DNA of 64,000 nucleotides from RGIG3178 sp963674495 (GTDB taxonomy: Bacteria > Bacillota > Clostridia > Christensenellales > QAND01). This document shows positions 50,267 through 58,917 of this stretch, in pieces. How positions within the stretch are numbered: position 1 is the stretch's first letter; every line of letters starts with the position of its first letter. The position numbers were made by a program, and so were the translations under genes. The notes beneath the pieces are model-generated. The model was not told where the DNA came from, ran no database searches, and saw only the letters and a list, made by a program, of their open reading frames with translations. The stretch is taken from positions 1,217,723 to 1,281,722 of the forward strand of contig CAXXLG010000002.1 in assembly GCA_963674495.2 (NCBI GenBank), in the 5' to 3' direction.

Positions 50267-50761
50267 ATGAGTGAGAGCAAAACCATGCAGGATTTGATGG
50301 AGGCGTTTGCCGGCGAAGCGCAGGCCAACCGGAAATATACGGCGTACGCGAAAAAGGCGGAGAAGGACGGAAAGACAAACGCCGCCAAGCTGTTTCGGGC
50401 CGCCGCCGATGCGGAGACGATTCACGCGCTCAAGCACTTTGAGGTAGCAGGCAAGGTCCTATCGACGGTGGACAACCTCAAGGACGCGGTGGAGGGTGAA
50501 ACCCACGAATACGAGAGCATGTATCCCGAATTTCTAAAGGATGCGCAAGCGGAAGGGAACAAGGCCGCCATTTTGGGCTTTACCTATGCCATGAAAGCGG
50601 AGCAGGTGCACGCCAAACTCTATCAGGAGGCGTTGGATACCATCGACAGCGATGAGGAAGTGAGCTTCTATCTCTGCCCGGTCTGCGGCAACATCGAAAA
50701 GGCCGTGCCGGACAAATGCAGCATATGCGGCGTGCCGGGGAAGATGTTTATCAAATATTAA
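50267..50761 (+). CDS. rbr: Rubrerythrin
   Basis: A 164-residue non-haem di-iron peroxidase of anaerobes. ATG after GAGGAGGAAATTTT. The four-helix di-iron part has ExxE/ExxH ligands in AFAGEAQANRKYTAYA, DAETIHALKHF and MKAEQVHAKLY. The C-terminal rubredoxin knuckles are CPVCGN and CSICGVPG. It likely detoxifies hydrogen peroxide under PerR control. Confidence 0.97.
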   Translation: MSESKTMQDLMEAFAGEAQANRKYTAYAKKAEKDGKTNAAKLFRAAADAETIHALKHFEVAGKVLSTVDNLKDAVEGETHEYESMYPEFLKDAQAEGNKAAILGFTYAMKAEQVHAKLYQEALDTIDSDEEVSFYLCPVCGNIEKAVPDKCSICGVPGKMFIKY

Positions 50762-50777
50762 TCAAGTAAGTTGTGTG

Positions 50778-50809
50778 AGGCGGCGCTGCTGGCGCCGCCT
50801 TTTGTTTTT
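50778..50809 (+). terminator. Terminator after rubrerythrin
   Basis: A 9-bp perfect stem AGGCGGCGC / GCGCCGCCT with a 5-nt loop, then TTTGTTTTTG. Confidence 0.9.
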
Positions 50810-51015
50810 GTTGATGCGCGGGAAACGAGTTTTATTAAAGGAAAAGCGCTTTTTCATAGGGATTTCCTTTTGAGATGATCTATACTTGCCCACTACGCTT
50901 CGCTTTCCAAGGGGAATCCAATTCCCCCATAAAAATTTCTTTTCGAGGGTATAGAATAACGGAATTATCCCTTGACGTACAGGGCGCATAAACATGCAGA
51001 GGGGTGTATAAAATT

Positions 51016-51129
51016 ATGTTTGGAACATGGTCAAAAAAAGAGAAGCGAGTACTGGTTCTCAGTATCGCCTGTTTTGTAATATCGGTTATTTCGTTGATTA
51101 TTACTGCGTCGGTGTATTACTCGCTATAA
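51016..51129 (+). CDS. Very small membrane peptide (transposon passenger)
   Basis: 37 residues with ATG 51016 after AGAGGGGTG. A basic N-terminus (MFGTWSKKEKR) is followed by one membrane helix (VLVLSIACFVISVISLIITA). Its 3' end overlaps the convergent gene at 51101. The left inverted repeat of the transposon contains TTGACG, which could act as a -35 for it. A toxin-like peptide is possible but not shown. Confidence 0.5.
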   Translation: MFGTWSKKEKRVLVLSIACFVISVISLIITASVYYSL

Positions 51130-51418
51130 ATGCAAGAATGGAAAAAGTGAGGCCCACAACAGCAACAAGAAATGTGGCGAAGCCTATGATCGTGGGTATT
51201 AACCATTTAGCGGTTTGGATTTTCCGATTAGCGATATAATCTTTGCCATTTTGCGTAAGTTTATAAAATCGAGTTTCAGATTGGGGGTTAGTAGGGAATT
51301 CAATAAGCCCTATATACGTAAGATATTTTAATTCACCACTTGGTTTTTCAACAATATAGGGTTTATGCTTGGCGATACTTTTAAGGAGCTTATAGTATTC
51401 TTTGTTAAGGTCGGGCAT
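51101..51418 (-). CDS. Small membrane protein with winged-helix-like N-terminus (transposon passenger)
   Basis: 105 residues; ATG 51418 chosen with AAAGGAG upstream (GTG 51427 is too close to it). The N-terminal part (EYYKLLKSIAKHKPYIV to FYKLTQNGKDYIANRK) has the feel of a winged helix. It is followed by two close hydrophobic segments (WLIPTIIGFATFLVAVVGLTF). No family is recognised. It is convergent with the tiny peptide gene, with overlapping 3' ends. Confidence 0.65.
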   Translation of the reverse strand: MPDLNKEYYKLLKSIAKHKPYIVEKPSGELKYLTYIGLIEFPTNPQSETRFYKLTQNGKDYIANRKIQTAKWLIPTIIGFATFLVAVVGLTFSILAFIASNTPTQ

Positions 51419-51564
51419 ATAGCACACGCTCCTTTCAATAAGAGAATATCATAAAGCCAATAAAAACGGAACTATCTCTCAATGTAGCGTAGAGGGGAGA
51501 ATAACAATTTGGGAGCCAAGTACGGGGCTTACTGATTGTTTAATATAGCAATTAATTCTAGATT

Positions 51565-52053
51565 ATGATAGAATGTGCTCATGATATTGTAAAGAGGATG
51601 CATGAAGTGATGACTCAAGAGTGGGCAGACTATCTTATCACAACACCGAAAATAGCCAGCAAAGACTATAAGTTTCCGACAAACGACGATTATTTAACTA
51701 TAGAAGTCTTTGAAGAAAACGGGAGCGAAAAGTTTTTGGTCGATATTAATAGAAAGGGTACGTACAGATTAAGAAAATGTACTTACTTAGAGCGCTATCA
51801 AGTATCACAATTACTAATAAGGCTGGATATTTGTGAAAATAAACCACATAGGAATCCTGACGATAGCGTAATTGTAGGGAATCATGTTCATGTTTATAGA
51901 GAGGGATATGATATGCGATGGGCTTATTTATTAAAAGATCCTTTAGACAGAGGGCTTTTTAAAAATGTCACAGATCTAGTTGCAACTTTTTATGATTTTT
52001 GCGCATACTGTAATATAAGGTTTAATGGAACGATTCAAGGATGTGTTCTATAA
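51565..52053 (+). CDS. DUF6978-like protein (transposon passenger)
   Basis: 162 residues; ATG 51565, no strong ribosome site visible. Features are FPTNDDYLTIEVFEENGSEK, FLVDINRKGTYRLRKCTY and RLDICENKPHRNPD; I recall this pattern as DUF6978, commonly found beside DUF1828 genes. It overlaps the next gene by 13 bp, so the two are translated together. Function is not established; a two-gene conflict or defence module is possible. Confidence 0.65.
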   Translation: MIECAHDIVKRMHEVMTQEWADYLITTPKIASKDYKFPTNDDYLTIEVFEENGSEKFLVDINRKGTYRLRKCTYLERYQVSQLLIRLDICENKPHRNPDDSVIVGNHVHVYREGYDMRWAYLLKDPLDRGLFKNVTDLVATFYDFCAYCNIRFNGTIQGCVL

Positions 52054-52823
52054 TGATGGATACACAGGGATTTATACAAGAGTACTTATCATGGCTAAAA
52101 TTAAACATGGCGGTAGAAGATATTGGGAATGGCGTAATTGAGATAACTTCGCCTTTTTTAGACAGGTATAATGATTATATACAAATTTATGTGATCCCTA
52201 ATAAAAATGGTGGCTATTTATTAAGTGATGATGGATATACAATTAGTAATCTTTTGATGTCTGGAATGGATTTCAATACACAAAAAAGGAAATCAGAACT
52301 AGAAGTAATATTAAATGGGTTTGGTGTAAAAAAAGACGAGAGGGATGCGTTGACTGTTAATTGCAGTGTGACGAATTATCCTATTAAAAAACACAGTTTG
52401 ATGCAATCAATATTAGCTGTTAATGACTTGTTTGTACTATCGAGGCCCAATATCATTTCTTTGTTTTTGCAAGATGTAGAGACGTTTTTAATGAATAATC
52501 ATATTAGATTTACAAGTGATATTGAAATAAAAGGGAAAAGCGGGTTTTCTCATAAATATGACTTTATTGTTCCAAAATCATCTAAAAGCCCCGAGAGATT
52601 AATAAAGGTTGTAAATAATATAAACAGATCGTATACGGAAAGCATGATATTTTCTTGGAATGATACTCGGCAATTAAGGAGTGCTGATACTAAATTGTTT
52701 GCAATAATAAATGACGTTGAAAAAGATATTCCCGCAAATTGTTTAGAGGCCTTGGATGAATACGGGATAGATGCTAAATTGTGGACAAAGAGATCAGCTT
52801 ATACTCGGGATTTAGCTAGCTAG
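52041..52823 (+). CDS. DUF1828/DUF1829-type protein (transposon passenger)
   Basis: 260 residues from ATG 52041 (or 52053/52056). The DUF1828 part is seen in NDYIQIYVIPNKNGGYLLSD and DDGYTISNLLMSGMD. The C-terminal part (KSGFSHKYDFIVPKSSKSPE to DTKLFAIINDVEKDIP) matches the DUF1829 type and reads like a nuclease-fold core (Asp strand, then Lys). Genes of this pair are scattered among mobile elements. The role is unknown. AT-rich compared with the perR-rbr side. Confidence 0.75.
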   Translation: MCSIMMDTQGFIQEYLSWLKLNMAVEDIGNGVIEITSPFLDRYNDYIQIYVIPNKNGGYLLSDDGYTISNLLMSGMDFNTQKRKSELEVILNGFGVKKDERDALTVNCSVTNYPIKKHSLMQSILAVNDLFVLSRPNIISLFLQDVETFLMNNHIRFTSDIEIKGKSGFSHKYDFIVPKSSKSPERLIKVVNNINRSYTESMIFSWNDTRQLRSADTKLFAIINDVEKDIPANCLEALDEYGIDAKLWTKRSAYTRDLAS

Positions 52824-52879
52824 ACTCTGAATAAATTCTGTTTCATGATTTTCATAAATCCTTATATCATAAAAACAAC

Positions 52880-53791
52880 TTATATTCTAGCTTGTGTAAG
52901 CACCATCGCGAACATATCTTCCTTGCGGTTGTTATATCTAAAGCAGAACTCGTCAACATACCGTTGCATGTATTCCGCTGAAACGTGGTGATAAATCCCA
53001 TAAACGCCACGTTTTAATGTTGCCCAAAAACTCTCGATCGTGTTGGTGTGCGTCCCCTTGTGATCGGAAAACGCAAGCTGATGGTCAACGCGAAGGTGGA
53101 TGTACTTCGTTCCAGACAAGCTGTTATAGCCGCCGAACTCGTCCGTGATAACGGTGTTGTTGTTGGTGTCTTTAGACACCTTGTCCAACACATTGAGTAG
53201 CTGTTTTCCTGTTAGCTTTTTACCATCTTTATCGGGCATTGCTATTCTTGCATACGCAATCTTATTCACTCTATCTACAACGCCTATCACGGGCGTTTTT
53301 TTAGTTCCCCTGCCGCGTTTGTTTAGCGTAGGTGGGTTGTTATCATCGTCATGGTCATTATCCTTGCGTGGTTTGCCGCCTACATAGGTTTCGTCCATTT
53401 CGATGATGGTGTTAAAGAACTCGACGTTTCCGACGTTGCCCATAGCTTTACGTATTTGTTGTAGCATGCGCCAAGCGGTCTTGTAGGTAACGCCGATCTC
53501 GCGTTCAAGCTGACATCCTGATATGCCCTTCTTCCCGTTTAAGAACAGGTAGATGGCATAGAACCATTTGCGCATGTCGGTAGACGAATGTTCAAAGATC
53601 GTGTCCTTGAACACCGAGAATGTGTTGTTGCAGTCTTTGCATGTATATACCTTGGGTGTGCGCTGCCGTTGATAGACTTTTACAGAACCACAATGGGGGC
53701 AATAGATGCCACCCGAATACCGAATCTTGACGTAGTAATCGATACAGGATTTCTCGTCTGGAAACTTAGTAAGCAGTTCATTAAACGTCAT
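52880..53791 (-). CDS. IS1595-family transposase (ISXO2-like DDE)
   Basis: 303 residues; ATG 53791 with AAGGAAGGTG upstream. The N-terminal zinc ribbon is CPHCG and CKDC, followed by an HTH region (GISGCQLEREIGVTYKTAWRML). The ISXO2 catalytic core has Asp in EMDETYVGG, Asp in ITDEFGGYN and Asn/Glu in HTNTIESFWATLKRG. It is full length and near the right end of the transposon, transcribed inward. Confidence 0.95.
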   Translation of the reverse strand: MTFNELLTKFPDEKSCIDYYVKIRYSGGIYCPHCGSVKVYQRQRTPKVYTCKDCNNTFSVFKDTIFEHSSTDMRKWFYAIYLFLNGKKGISGCQLEREIGVTYKTAWRMLQQIRKAMGNVGNVEFFNTIIEMDETYVGGKPRKDNDHDDDNNPPTLNKRGRGTKKTPVIGVVDRVNKIAYARIAMPDKDGKKLTGKQLLNVLDKVSKDTNNNTVITDEFGGYNSLSGTKYIHLRVDHQLAFSDHKGTHTNTIESFWATLKRGVYGIYHHVSAEYMQRYVDEFCFRYNNRKEDMFAMVLTQARI

Positions 53792-53940
53792 TGATATTCA
53801 CCTTCCTTGCATAACTAATCATAACACAAAGGTAGGTGTACGTCAAGGGATAATTCCGTAGAATAATGCCACTGCCCAGTAAGGATAGAAAGGAGGGATT
53901 GCTCCTTCAACCCTTGTTTGTCAAATCGTATATGTCATCG

Positions 53941-54336
53941 CTACCGCGATTGACGTGTTGCGGTGGCGGTCTTGCGGTATCTTGTGCTGCGTCGTTGCGA
54001 TTTATCCATGCCATGCGCGTTCCTGTTTTGGAACGGTGTGATACACAGAATCAACAGCAACAGTGGCAGCAGCGCGTTGTTCTGACGTCGGTTGCGTTGG
54101 CATTGACCGTTGCATTCGATGCCCATGGGTCGCACCGCTACGGTGGCGCCAAAGGTGAGAGGAAATCGGACACACATCATTTGGCTTACCATATATGTAC
54201 ACGGATCCGATGAGTATGGCTCCAAACAGGGTTCGCCCATGCACATGCTTTCAACTTTACCAATCTTAGCATCGGGGATGACGGTAACGTCGGCTTCTAT
54301 GCGCACCAGTTTTTTTACATTTGTTGAACAATCCAT
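53941..54336 (-). CDS. Cys-containing protein related to the next gene, C-terminus doubtful
   Basis: 131 residues. The first 75 are related to the gene at 54527-55219: MDCSTN, VRIEADVTVIPDAKIGKVES, CTYMVSQMMCVRFPLTF. After GIECNGQC the protein turns into an Arg/Gln/Thr-rich tail (RRSTRYRKTATATRQ) that does not look natural. Another frame gives NANATDVRTTRCCHCCC then stop, a more typical Cys-rich end, so a frameshift near 54,110 is possible. A sigma-K-like promoter lies upstream. A spore-surface role is inference. Confidence 0.6.
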   Translation of the reverse strand: MDCSTNVKKLVRIEADVTVIPDAKIGKVESMCMGEPCLEPYSSDPCTYMVSQMMCVRFPLTFGATVAVRPMGIECNGQCQRNRRQNNALLPLLLLILCITPFQNRNAHGMDKSQRRSTRYRKTATATRQSR

Positions 54337-54375
54337 TTGTCATTTGCACCTGTCTTTTGTTTTTTATGATTGGTA

Positions 54376-54402
54376 CATCATATGCCTGTAACCACGACAT
54401 GT
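54376..54402 (-). promoter_or_regulatory. Sigma-K-like promoter
   Basis: On the minus strand: AC, a 16-nt spacer and CATATGATG, 40 bp before the gene. Spacing is identical to the Cys-rich trio promoters and to the promoter at 55253. Confidence 0.5.
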
Positions 54403-54421
54403 TACAGTGAAGGATAGGAGA

Positions 54422-54449
54422 AATCCGTATTTTTAAACAAATACGGATT
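54422..54449 (-). terminator. Terminator after the 54527-55219 gene
   Basis: An 11-bp perfect stem AATCCGTATTT / AAATACGGATT with a 6-nt loop. The trailing T are inside the stem on the minus strand. Confidence 0.6.
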
Positions 54450-54526
54450 GTTGACGTATAGAAGTTCTGTTGGTTTCACAGTTGAGCACGACAGATGCCG
54501 CTTTAGACTTTGAGGTGGTTTTGAAT

Positions 54527-55219
54527 CTAGAACATATCGTCCGGGCAGCGGAGCGGGCAACCCGGCGCGGAACCTTCGTTATACTGCGCCAGCGGCATTT
54601 GATAGGTTGGCGCACCGGCCATACCACCCGCCGGTGACATTGCAATAAACGCATTGGCTGCCGCTATGGCGCTTGTGGCAAAGGGGCATGTGGCGCCATT
54701 TGCCACGTTCAGGTTAGCAGCAAGAAGTTGCGCGTACAACACCTGATACTGATTGGCAAACGAAGGGTCGCTCGGTGCGGGCGGAGATTCGGTATTAAAG
54801 TCGAGGACGTCGTTTGCATTGGACGTTGTGACGGTATAACTCAGACCGCTGTCATCGATGCCCAGGATGATAGAGTCGCCTAAATCCGTGATCAATGCAT
54901 TGGTTACATTTGGGTGGTTTTTAAAATATCCGATTGTATAGGTACACGCAGGCGTCAACACACATTCTCCTATGCCGGGCTCGGCGCATACAATGCCCGG
55001 CGGTGTAGCCGATGCATTTGCTGAAAATGTCAGAGGAACTTGAATACAGATGTTTTGACTTATCCTGAACGAACACCTTGGTATCGGTATATTCGGGCAG
55101 CCACCGATGATCGGGTTGCCGAGGCAGTAGGATTGAATTTCGCCTACCGTTACTTGTGGTGTGATGGTGATTTGTGCTTCTACGCATACTGAATTATGAA
55201 TGATTGTTTGACAATCCAC
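54527..55219 (-). CDS. Cys-containing hypothetical protein, possible spore outer-layer protein
   Basis: 230 residues with a GTG start after AAGGAAAGGTG. The N-terminal region (VCVEAQITITPQVTVGEIQS, CSFRISQNICIQVPLTFSAN) is shared with the gene at 53941. The remainder, CTYTIGYFKNHPNVTNALI then LLAANLNVANGATCPFATSA and CPLRCPDDMF, belongs to a family of clostridial hypothetical proteins known to me only by sequence. No signal peptide or membrane segment. Eleven or so Cys and a sigma-K-like promoter suggest a cross-linked spore layer; this is inference. Confidence 0.8.
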   Translation of the reverse strand: MDCQTIIHNSVCVEAQITITPQVTVGEIQSYCLGNPIIGGCPNIPIPRCSFRISQNICIQVPLTFSANASATPPGIVCAEPGIGECVLTPACTYTIGYFKNHPNVTNALITDLGDSIILGIDDSGLSYTVTTSNANDVLDFNTESPPAPSDPSFANQYQVLYAQLLAANLNVANGATCPFATSAIAAANAFIAMSPAGGMAGAPTYQMPLAQYNEGSAPGCPLRCPDDMF

Positions 55220-55252
55220 AGCGTTTCACCTTTCCTTTGTAATGACTCAATA

Positions 55253-55279
55253 CATGATATGAAAGGTGTATTAAAGCGT
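55253..55279 (-). promoter_or_regulatory. Sigma-K-like promoter
   Basis: On the minus strand: AC, 16-nt spacer and CATATCATG, 34 bp before the GTG start. It shares CATAT-n-ATGTA with the promoter at 54376. Confidence 0.5.
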
Positions 55280-55566
55280 TACATGTACAGGGGATAGCCA
55301 AAATGGGAAGCCCACACAATAATGTGAAGTATGGGAGGGCTTGCCAATAAAAACTAAAACTATACCCACCCACTAGGCTAACGCCTTTCAAGGGGAAGCA
55401 AGGCCCCTTGGCATATCCGTAACGTTCACTTCGTTAAGCCTGGCATAGCTCTTGGAAAGACATGCCATCAACAATCACGTTTGATTGACTTGACAATAAT
55501 TTTTAAAGCTTCTCCACCGCCTAATTTGGTATGATCGTGGTTGAAATGGCGTAATCGGACCGTGCA
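55280..55566. other. Gene-free spacer
   Basis: About 290 bp with no gene. It contains a partial palindrome AAGGGGAAGCAAGGCCCCTT near 55,390. Nothing else is recognised. Confidence 0.4.
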
Positions 55567-56376
55567 TCAATCCAAGATGGTCAGATCGGTCTGCTTTTTA
55601 TTGGGCAGCAGAGTTGATGTTTGCAGGGCGTTATAACCCAAGAGCAGTACACCGCCCACCCATTCGGTTTCGTTCAAATCCAAAAACGCTCGGGTTTCGT
55701 TGCTGCGCCTGAGCTCGCGTATCATAAACGCCGACCACATGGAGCCAACACCCAGCGAATGCGCGGCGATTTCCAGGTAACTTAGCGCGATGACGGCGTC
55801 CTCTTTCCACTCGCTATCGCCGGGCATGACGGCAGCGACGAGCATCGGCGCGCCGCGAAACACGGGATCTTTCCCCTGCTTTTGCTGATCCTCCTGCCGG
55901 GAATAGCGTTGCTCGGCTTTCTCGGATGGATCTTTGGATACCTCGGCCATAATGTGTTTTTTTAAAGTATCAAGACGTTCATTTTCCAACACGATCCATC
56001 GAACCTGCTGCCTGTTGGAGGCGGAAGGGGCGTAGCGGGCAACATCCAGTATTTGTATCAGGGTTTCCCGATTCACCGGCTTGCCTGTAAACTTGCGCAC
56101 GCTTCGTCGCGTGCACAGAAGACGCCGGGATTCATCGGGCGAAGGAAAGCGGGTGCTGCCAAGATCCACGGCCTGCCCGTGATTAAAATTGCCAAGGCTA
56201 GATGCGCCGTAGCGGCAAGAAATAATGCAATGGCCGCATTGCATGCAATAGTATTCGTCCTCGTCCTTGACCATAGGATACCCGTCGCTGTCCGCTGTGA
56301 TGATGAGCCTTGGGCAATCCAAAATGCAGGCGCGGCATTTCACGCATTTGCTTTTGTCGATGTGAAAGGATGCCAT
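55567..56376 (-). CDS. Ferredoxin-nitroreductase fusion protein
   Basis: 269 residues; ATG 56376 chosen with AGGGAGGAA upstream. Residues 1-65 carry two 4Fe-4S motifs (CVKCRACILDCP and CMQCGHCIISCRYGA). The FMN nitroreductase domain follows (TRRSVRKFTGKPV, YAPSASNRQQVRWIV, GVGSMWSAFMI). Such fusions pass electrons from iron-sulphur clusters to FMN for reduction of unknown substrates in anaerobes. Single gene, divergent from the diguanylate cyclase. Confidence 0.93.
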   Translation of the reverse strand: MASFHIDKSKCVKCRACILDCPRLIITADSDGYPMVKDEDEYYCMQCGHCIISCRYGASSLGNFNHGQAVDLGSTRFPSPDESRRLLCTRRSVRKFTGKPVNRETLIQILDVARYAPSASNRQQVRWIVLENERLDTLKKHIMAEVSKDPSEKAEQRYSRQEDQQKQGKDPVFRGAPMLVAAVMPGDSEWKEDAVIALSYLEIAAHSLGVGSMWSAFMIRELRRSNETRAFLDLNETEWVGGVLLLGYNALQTSTLLPNKKQTDLTILD

Positions 56377-56615
56377 GTGGTTCCTCCCTGACGTTGATAT
56401 GAGGATATTGTAACGTCGCAAGGTGGGTGTTGTAAAGCCGCCGCTGGGGATTAAGCGGCGAAAAAGGCGGTAAATACGGCATTTTAACTGATTTGTGTAA
56501 AATTTTTATCGAAATCTCATGGGAAAATGGTATACTGTACACCAATAATAGTAAATTGATGGTTTGTATGTCTTAATATTTGTACAATTTATTGGGGAAG
56601 GAGGGGCTTATACGA

Positions 56616-57821
56616 GTGCATTCTATTTTGTATGTGGAGATCAACGTGTTTGCGCTGGTGGTCTTATACTTAATTTATCTCAATGTTCGCCTCGGCCGCG
56701 CGGATAAGTATCTGTTGGAACAGAAGCTTTTTCTGTTACTGATGCTGGGCAATGCCCTGGTTTTGATTTTCGATTCGTTCATGTGGATGCTCGATGGTAC
56801 CGGCGGCGCGTTGATGCGCGAAATGAATCTGTTTATGACGGCGTGTTACTATGCTCTCAATCCGATTGTTTGCATGATGTGGTCGTATTATGCGGATTAT
56901 CTGATCTATCGTAGTGAACGCCATCTGCTTAGGATTCTGATCCCGCTTTTGATACCCGCGGGCGTTGTGGCAGTGCTATCCTTTTTGAGCATGTTCAACG
57001 GTACGTTGTTTTTCATCGATGCGAACAATATATACCACAGGGGCGAGTTGTTCCTCCTCATGGCGGCGGTCAGTTACGCCTATTTGCTCTATACGTTGTT
57101 TAAAATCATGGCCATGCACGACAGGATACAAAAAAACGACTTTATTCCCATCCTTATCTTTGCGCTTCCGCCGTTCGTGGGTGGCATCGTACAGATACTG
57201 TACTATGGCGTGTCCGCCATCTGGGTGTGTACGACAATATCCATTTTGATCGTGTTCATCAACATACAGAATCACCAGATGTATACCGATTATCTGACTG
57301 GGCTTTTCAACCGCCGTCAGTTGGACAACCATTTAACGGCAATCTCGCTAAGCAACAAGAAAAAGGGTTTGCTGGGCGGTTTGATGATTGACTTGAATGA
57401 TTTTAAAATGATCAATGATAAATATGGCCACGATGTGGGCGATCAGGCGCTCAAGGATACCGCCGATATATTGAAAAACACCTTCCGAAAACGCGATTTT
57501 ATTGCGCGGTACGGCGGGGACGAGTTTATGGTGGTAATGGAGATTGAACATAGAAGAGATCTGATCAATGCAGTGAACCGTCTGCGGGAGAATATTGCCG
57601 CGTTTAACGAGAAAAGCACCGCGCCGTATGCCATCAGCCTGAGCATCGGGTATGATTGCCTCGATTGCCGGTCGAACACGACCATAGAGGAGTTTGGCAA
57701 ACACATCGATATCTTGATGTACCGCGACAAGCAGAGCTATGACGATCATTCGCAGCTTGAATACAAAGAGAATGACGATGAGGATTTTGTTGAGGAACAC
57801 GGCATGGGGCTGGGCGCTTGA
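56616..57821 (+). CDS. Membrane diguanylate cyclase (GGDEF)
   Basis: 401 residues from GTG 56616 (GGAAGGAGG 11 nt upstream). The N-terminal half has seven or so hydrophobic helices, a membrane sensor. The C-terminal GGDEF domain has DYLTGLFNRRQLDNH, MIDLNDFKMINDKYGH and RYGGDEFMVVM, all residues needed for c-di-GMP synthesis. No EAL or HD-GYP follows. The acidic tail (ENDDEDFVEEHG) is unusual but not a domain. Confidence 0.93.
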   Translation: MHSILYVEINVFALVVLYLIYLNVRLGRADKYLLEQKLFLLLMLGNALVLIFDSFMWMLDGTGGALMREMNLFMTACYYALNPIVCMMWSYYADYLIYRSERHLLRILIPLLIPAGVVAVLSFLSMFNGTLFFIDANNIYHRGELFLLMAAVSYAYLLYTLFKIMAMHDRIQKNDFIPILIFALPPFVGGIVQILYYGVSAIWVCTTISILIVFINIQNHQMYTDYLTGLFNRRQLDNHLTAISLSNKKKGLLGGLMIDLNDFKMINDKYGHDVGDQALKDTADILKNTFRKRDFIARYGGDEFMVVMEIEHRRDLINAVNRLRENIAAFNEKSTAPYAISLSIGYDCLDCRSNTTIEEFGKHIDILMYRDKQSYDDHSQLEYKENDDEDFVEEHGMGLGA

Positions 57822-57901
57822 AACTGCGTTGTCAGGGATAGGACATCGGTGCATCGTGGACGTAAAAGGGCGCGTTGTCCAAATTATGGGAAGGTGGCAA
57901 A

Positions 57902-58396
57902 ATGCGGGAGATCAAAACAAAGGAACTGACGTATGAAGACTTTCATATCTACGGTACCTTTGCGAACATGCTCAACCCAAGGGCGCCTAAGATCGGGGAC
58001 GAACCCATCGAGTTTTTCCGCGACATGGCGCAACTGAACGTGGGGCAGGATATCGTTTCGTTTTCCGTGTGCCGCGTGACAAAGCGGAACAATGTGGTGG
58101 ATGTAACGGAGATACACAACAAAAGCGGGGAAGGGATTTTGCCCCTTGACGGCGATGTGTTCGTCCATGTAGGCATTGCTACGCCCAACGGCGAGGTGCC
58201 CTGCGATTTCATTGAAGCGTTCCGCGTACCCAAGGGTACCCTTGTTGTGCTCAACCGCGGTGTTTGGCATCACGCGCCGTTCGCCACAGGAGACGAATGC
58301 GTGAACGTTTTGATCGTGCTACCCGAACGGGCGTATGCCGACGATTGTCTGGTTGTGGATGTGCCGCAGGGCGAAAGGATACGGGTTGTGGAGTGA
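57902..58396 (+). CDS. Ureidoglycolate lyase-like (AllA superfamily) protein
   Basis: 164 residues; ATG 57902 with GGAAGGTGG upstream. The double-stranded beta-helix pattern includes EPIEFFRDMAQL, VTEIHNKSGEGILPLDGDVF and VPKGTLVVLNRGVWHHAPF, matching the AllA group that splits ureidoglycolate to glyoxylate and urea. No other allantoin genes are nearby, so it may act on another substrate. Confidence 0.8.
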   Translation: MREIKTKELTYEDFHIYGTFANMLNPRAPKIGDEPIEFFRDMAQLNVGQDIVSFSVCRVTKRNNVVDVTEIHNKSGEGILPLDGDVFVHVGIATPNGEVPCDFIEAFRVPKGTLVVLNRGVWHHAPFATGDECVNVLIVLPERAYADDCLVVDVPQGERIRVVE

Positions 58397-58521
58397 AGAG
58401 CGGAGCAGCCGGTTATCTGAATTGGGTTTGGGATTGGTTTGTAATCAAAGGCCGCAGCGATACAAGATGCTGCGGCTTTTTCAATGGTGGCAAAACACAA
58501 TGGTTTATCAGGCGATTGTGT

Positions 58522-58917
58522 TTATGGACCGGTTACAATTTCATAGGGCCAAAGCGTGATGTCGCCCAAGTCAAAGATATTCGTATAGCTCATTGCGACG
58601 AGTTGAGCTGATGCGGTGGCGCTTCTGTTTCCGGTGCGGCAGTAAACAAAATAGACGGCTTGTGTATCGGGTATTACGGTGGGCGCGTAAGCGCTGATGT
58701 TGTCAACGGGCAGCAGGACAGCATTTTCGATATGCCCCTGTTCATACTCCTCCTGCGTGCGCACATCCACAAAGGTAACTTCTTCCCCCACGTCCAATCG
58801 AACTTTCGCTTCCTTTGGCGTTATTCTTTGTACGGGAGCATTGTTACGTTGCGCGCATGCGCTAAGAACAACCGTGATCACTGTCAGTGTCAAGATCAAC
58901 ACAAATGACTTTTTCAT
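58522..58917 (-). CDS. Rhodanese-domain lipoprotein
   Basis: 131 residues. The leader MKKSFVLILTLTVITVVLSACA has a lipobox at Cys21. One rhodanese domain follows, with VTFVDVRTQEEYEQGHIENA and active-site loop YCRTGNRSA containing the catalytic Cys. It would act in sulphur or redox transfer on the outer side of the membrane. Single gene. Confidence 0.93.
   Translation of the reverse strand: MKKSFVLILTLTVITVVLSACAQRNNAPVQRITPKEAKVRLDVGEEVTFVDVRTQEEYEQGHIENAVLLPVDNISAYAPTVIPDTQAVYFVYCRTGNRSATASAQLVAMSYTNIFDLGDITLWPYEIVTGP

Larger units (their letters stand above)
50959..53859 (-). mobile_element. IS1595-type transposon with four passenger genes
   Basis: Perfect 22-bp terminal inverted repeats (outer 20: ACGGAATTATCCCTTGACGT) at 50959-50980 and 53838-53859, flanked by a 6-bp direct repeat AGAATA (50953-50958, 53860-53865). 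One transposase lies near the right end and four other frames fill the remainder. Passenger genes are known in the IS1595 family. Perfect ends and duplications point to recent insertion. Confidence 0.92.
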
